Below, piece after piece: positions 22,111 through 22,949 of a stretch of 22,949 bases of DNA. Location of the stretch: assembly GCA_964520785.1 (NCBI GenBank), contig CAZFQG010000099.1, positions 1-22,949 on the forward strand, in the 5' to 3' direction. Position 1 is the stretch's first letter. Each line of letters begins with the position of its first letter. A program made the position numbers and the translations under genes. The notes below the pieces were generated by a model, which saw nothing but the letters and a program-made list of their open reading frames with translations, had not been told where the DNA came from and did no database searches. This DNA is from CAZFQG01 sp964520785 (GTDB taxonomy: Bacteria; Planctomycetota; Planctomycetia; Pirellulales; Thermoguttaceae).

Positions 22111-22137
22111 ATTGCCTCATGGGCAATAATGCTTTTT
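22111..22137 (+). terminator. Weak terminator candidate
   Basis: ATTGCC (22111-22116) pairs with GGCAAT (22122-22127) around a 5-base loop, followed by AATGC and TTTTT (22133-22137). The stem is short and the T-run is offset, so the assignment is tentative. It lies 109 bases past the 79-residue gene. Confidence 0.35.
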
Positions 22138-22201
22138 CGCGTTGCCAATCGACGGAACAAGCGCTGAGGGAGTACTCGTCTGATTGCGTCAGAACCGGGG
22201 A

Positions 22202-22801
22202 TCATTGTGTTCCCGGCGTAAGCCACAGCTCCTTCAAGACGGCCACCGACCATTCGACCAGTTTCTCGCCGCCTTCAACGCCGACCTCGGTATTGCGCGG
22301 TAGCGAGCCGTAGGCCCCGCCGACGATGGACCGCGCGGCCGGCAGGTAGGAGCCGGGGCCGGCCAGTTGTACGACGAAGGTCTGGAGGGCGGGGCTTCGC
22401 GCCTTGATGCGGATGCCGTAATCCAGATACAGCTCGAACGGATTCGTCACGAACCCCACGTCGCCCAGCCGCAGCGCATGCACCTCGATCGGGAGGTTGG
22501 GTTCGCGCTGTTGCGTTTGGAACCGGCGGGCGACCGCCGGACCGGACCGGCTTGCCGGGTACGCTCGGGACAGATCGTGATACCAGCGGCCTTTGCGCTT
22601 TTCCGGCGGGGTCTTTTGGACTTCGGCGAGCAGCTTTTCGTACCGTTCGCGTTGCGATTCCGACGCCTTGAGGGCGTTTTGGACGTCCTCCTCGGCGAGC
22701 ATGCGCCGGGGCAACTCGAGGATTTCGACACGGTGTGAAAAGACGGGTTGCCATGCGATTTCCGGCCGGATCAGCGAAGGCCCCTCAACCGGCGGTGCCA
22801 T
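22202..22801 (-). pseudogene. C-terminal remnant of a neutral ceramidase-like protein
   Basis: The 199 residues resemble only the C-terminal part of planctomycete proteins related to neutral/alkaline non-lysosomal ceramidase. The recognisable piece is VHALRLGDVGFVTNPFELYL, then DYGIRIKARSP, QTFVVQLAGPGSYLPAARS and GGAYGSLPRNTEVGVEGG (about residues 106-180). Full proteins of this group are about 450 residues or more, with an N-terminal signal and metal-binding histidines, none of which are seen. The frame opens at ATG 22801 and a TAG at 22814-22816 blocks extension. The 150 bases further upstream look non-coding in all frames I tried, so a frameshift alone does not restore the missing half. 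It could be a decayed gene or a shortened protein in its own right; no signal peptide is present, which favours decay. Confidence 0.6.
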
Positions 22802-22949
22802 CGAGCAGGGAAGCTACGACATTCCCGCTCGGTCGGGCCCTTATGCGGGCGGCGTATACCGGGTGGAAATAACCGGGACGGGTCCGGAGCGGGCCTATAC
22901 TCAACGCGGCCACAATCTGCGGTTTTCGCACGGCTGACCAAAACCGTTG
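22802..22949. other. Window end, no gene recognised
   Basis: No coding frame of the neighbouring ceramidase-like gene continues here. On the minus strand there is a TATAGG-like -10 within GTTGAGTATAGGCC around 22895-22910, which could be a promoter for the remnant, but no good -35 accompanies it. Confidence 0.35.

Noticed and set aside
1..22949. Mobile elements, CRISPR arrays, defence or secondary-metabolite clusters
   Set aside because: No transposase, integrase, phage protein, regularly spaced repeats or modular enzyme was seen on either strand; the genes are ordinary housekeeping, stress and envelope functions.

Overview
The window is a GC-rich (roughly 60% by eye) bacterial chromosome segment with loosely spaced genes, short or absent operons and no mobile element, CRISPR array or rRNA. 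The gene content points to the phylum Planctomycetota. Signs of this are a very typical small planctomycete protein (YKLRHRRRF...GYHR ending, 21762-22001), a secreted VIT/von Willebrand A protein with a Gly/Met-rich tail, a URO-D superfamily protein, a sugar phosphate isomerase/epimerase, an orphan Flp pilin, a secreted protein with no recognisable family, and a ceramidase-like C-terminal piece. This placement rests on recalled family patterns, not on a search.

Layout. 1-3582 is a protein-quality-control area: a J-domain protein with half a zinc-binding region and a possible sigma-54 promoter, an unknown two-TM protein, a DUF2905 membrane protein, and three consecutive Hsp20 small heat shock proteins on the minus strand. 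3583-4145 is a long non-coding stretch. It holds what looks like a complete stand-alone RNA gene (promoter, rod-like fold, strong intrinsic terminator), followed by a structured leader just before leuA. 4146-5863 pairs leuA (first committed step of leucine synthesis) with a tRNA-Leu(UAA) 64 bases downstream. 6273-7328 is a URO-D-family gene behind a long inverted repeat. 7334-14536 is a minus-strand series: aldehyde dehydrogenase, VIT/vWA protein and the error-prone polymerase DnaE2, whose start is preceded by three GTTC repeats. 14697-16289 carries larC and a small membrane/coiled-coil protein. 16277-18525 holds a Flp prepilin, a 2-Cys peroxiredoxin with a strong terminator, and a TIM-barrel isomerase/epimerase. 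18925-22001 holds a secreted protein with a structured 5' leader, a GNAT acetyltransferase, a TPR lipoprotein and the conserved 79-residue protein. 22202-22801 is the C-terminal part of a ceramidase-like protein without its N-terminal half.

Working together. The J protein and three sHSPs plausibly cooperate in holding and refolding proteins. LeuA and tRNA-Leu supply and use leucine. DnaE2 and peroxiredoxin are stress functions. The remaining genes look independent. I see no defence system or biosynthetic cluster. The most original item is the putative RNA gene at about 3765-3950. Most start codons were moved inward from the longest reading frame where a ribosome binding site, signal peptide or family N-terminus decided it.
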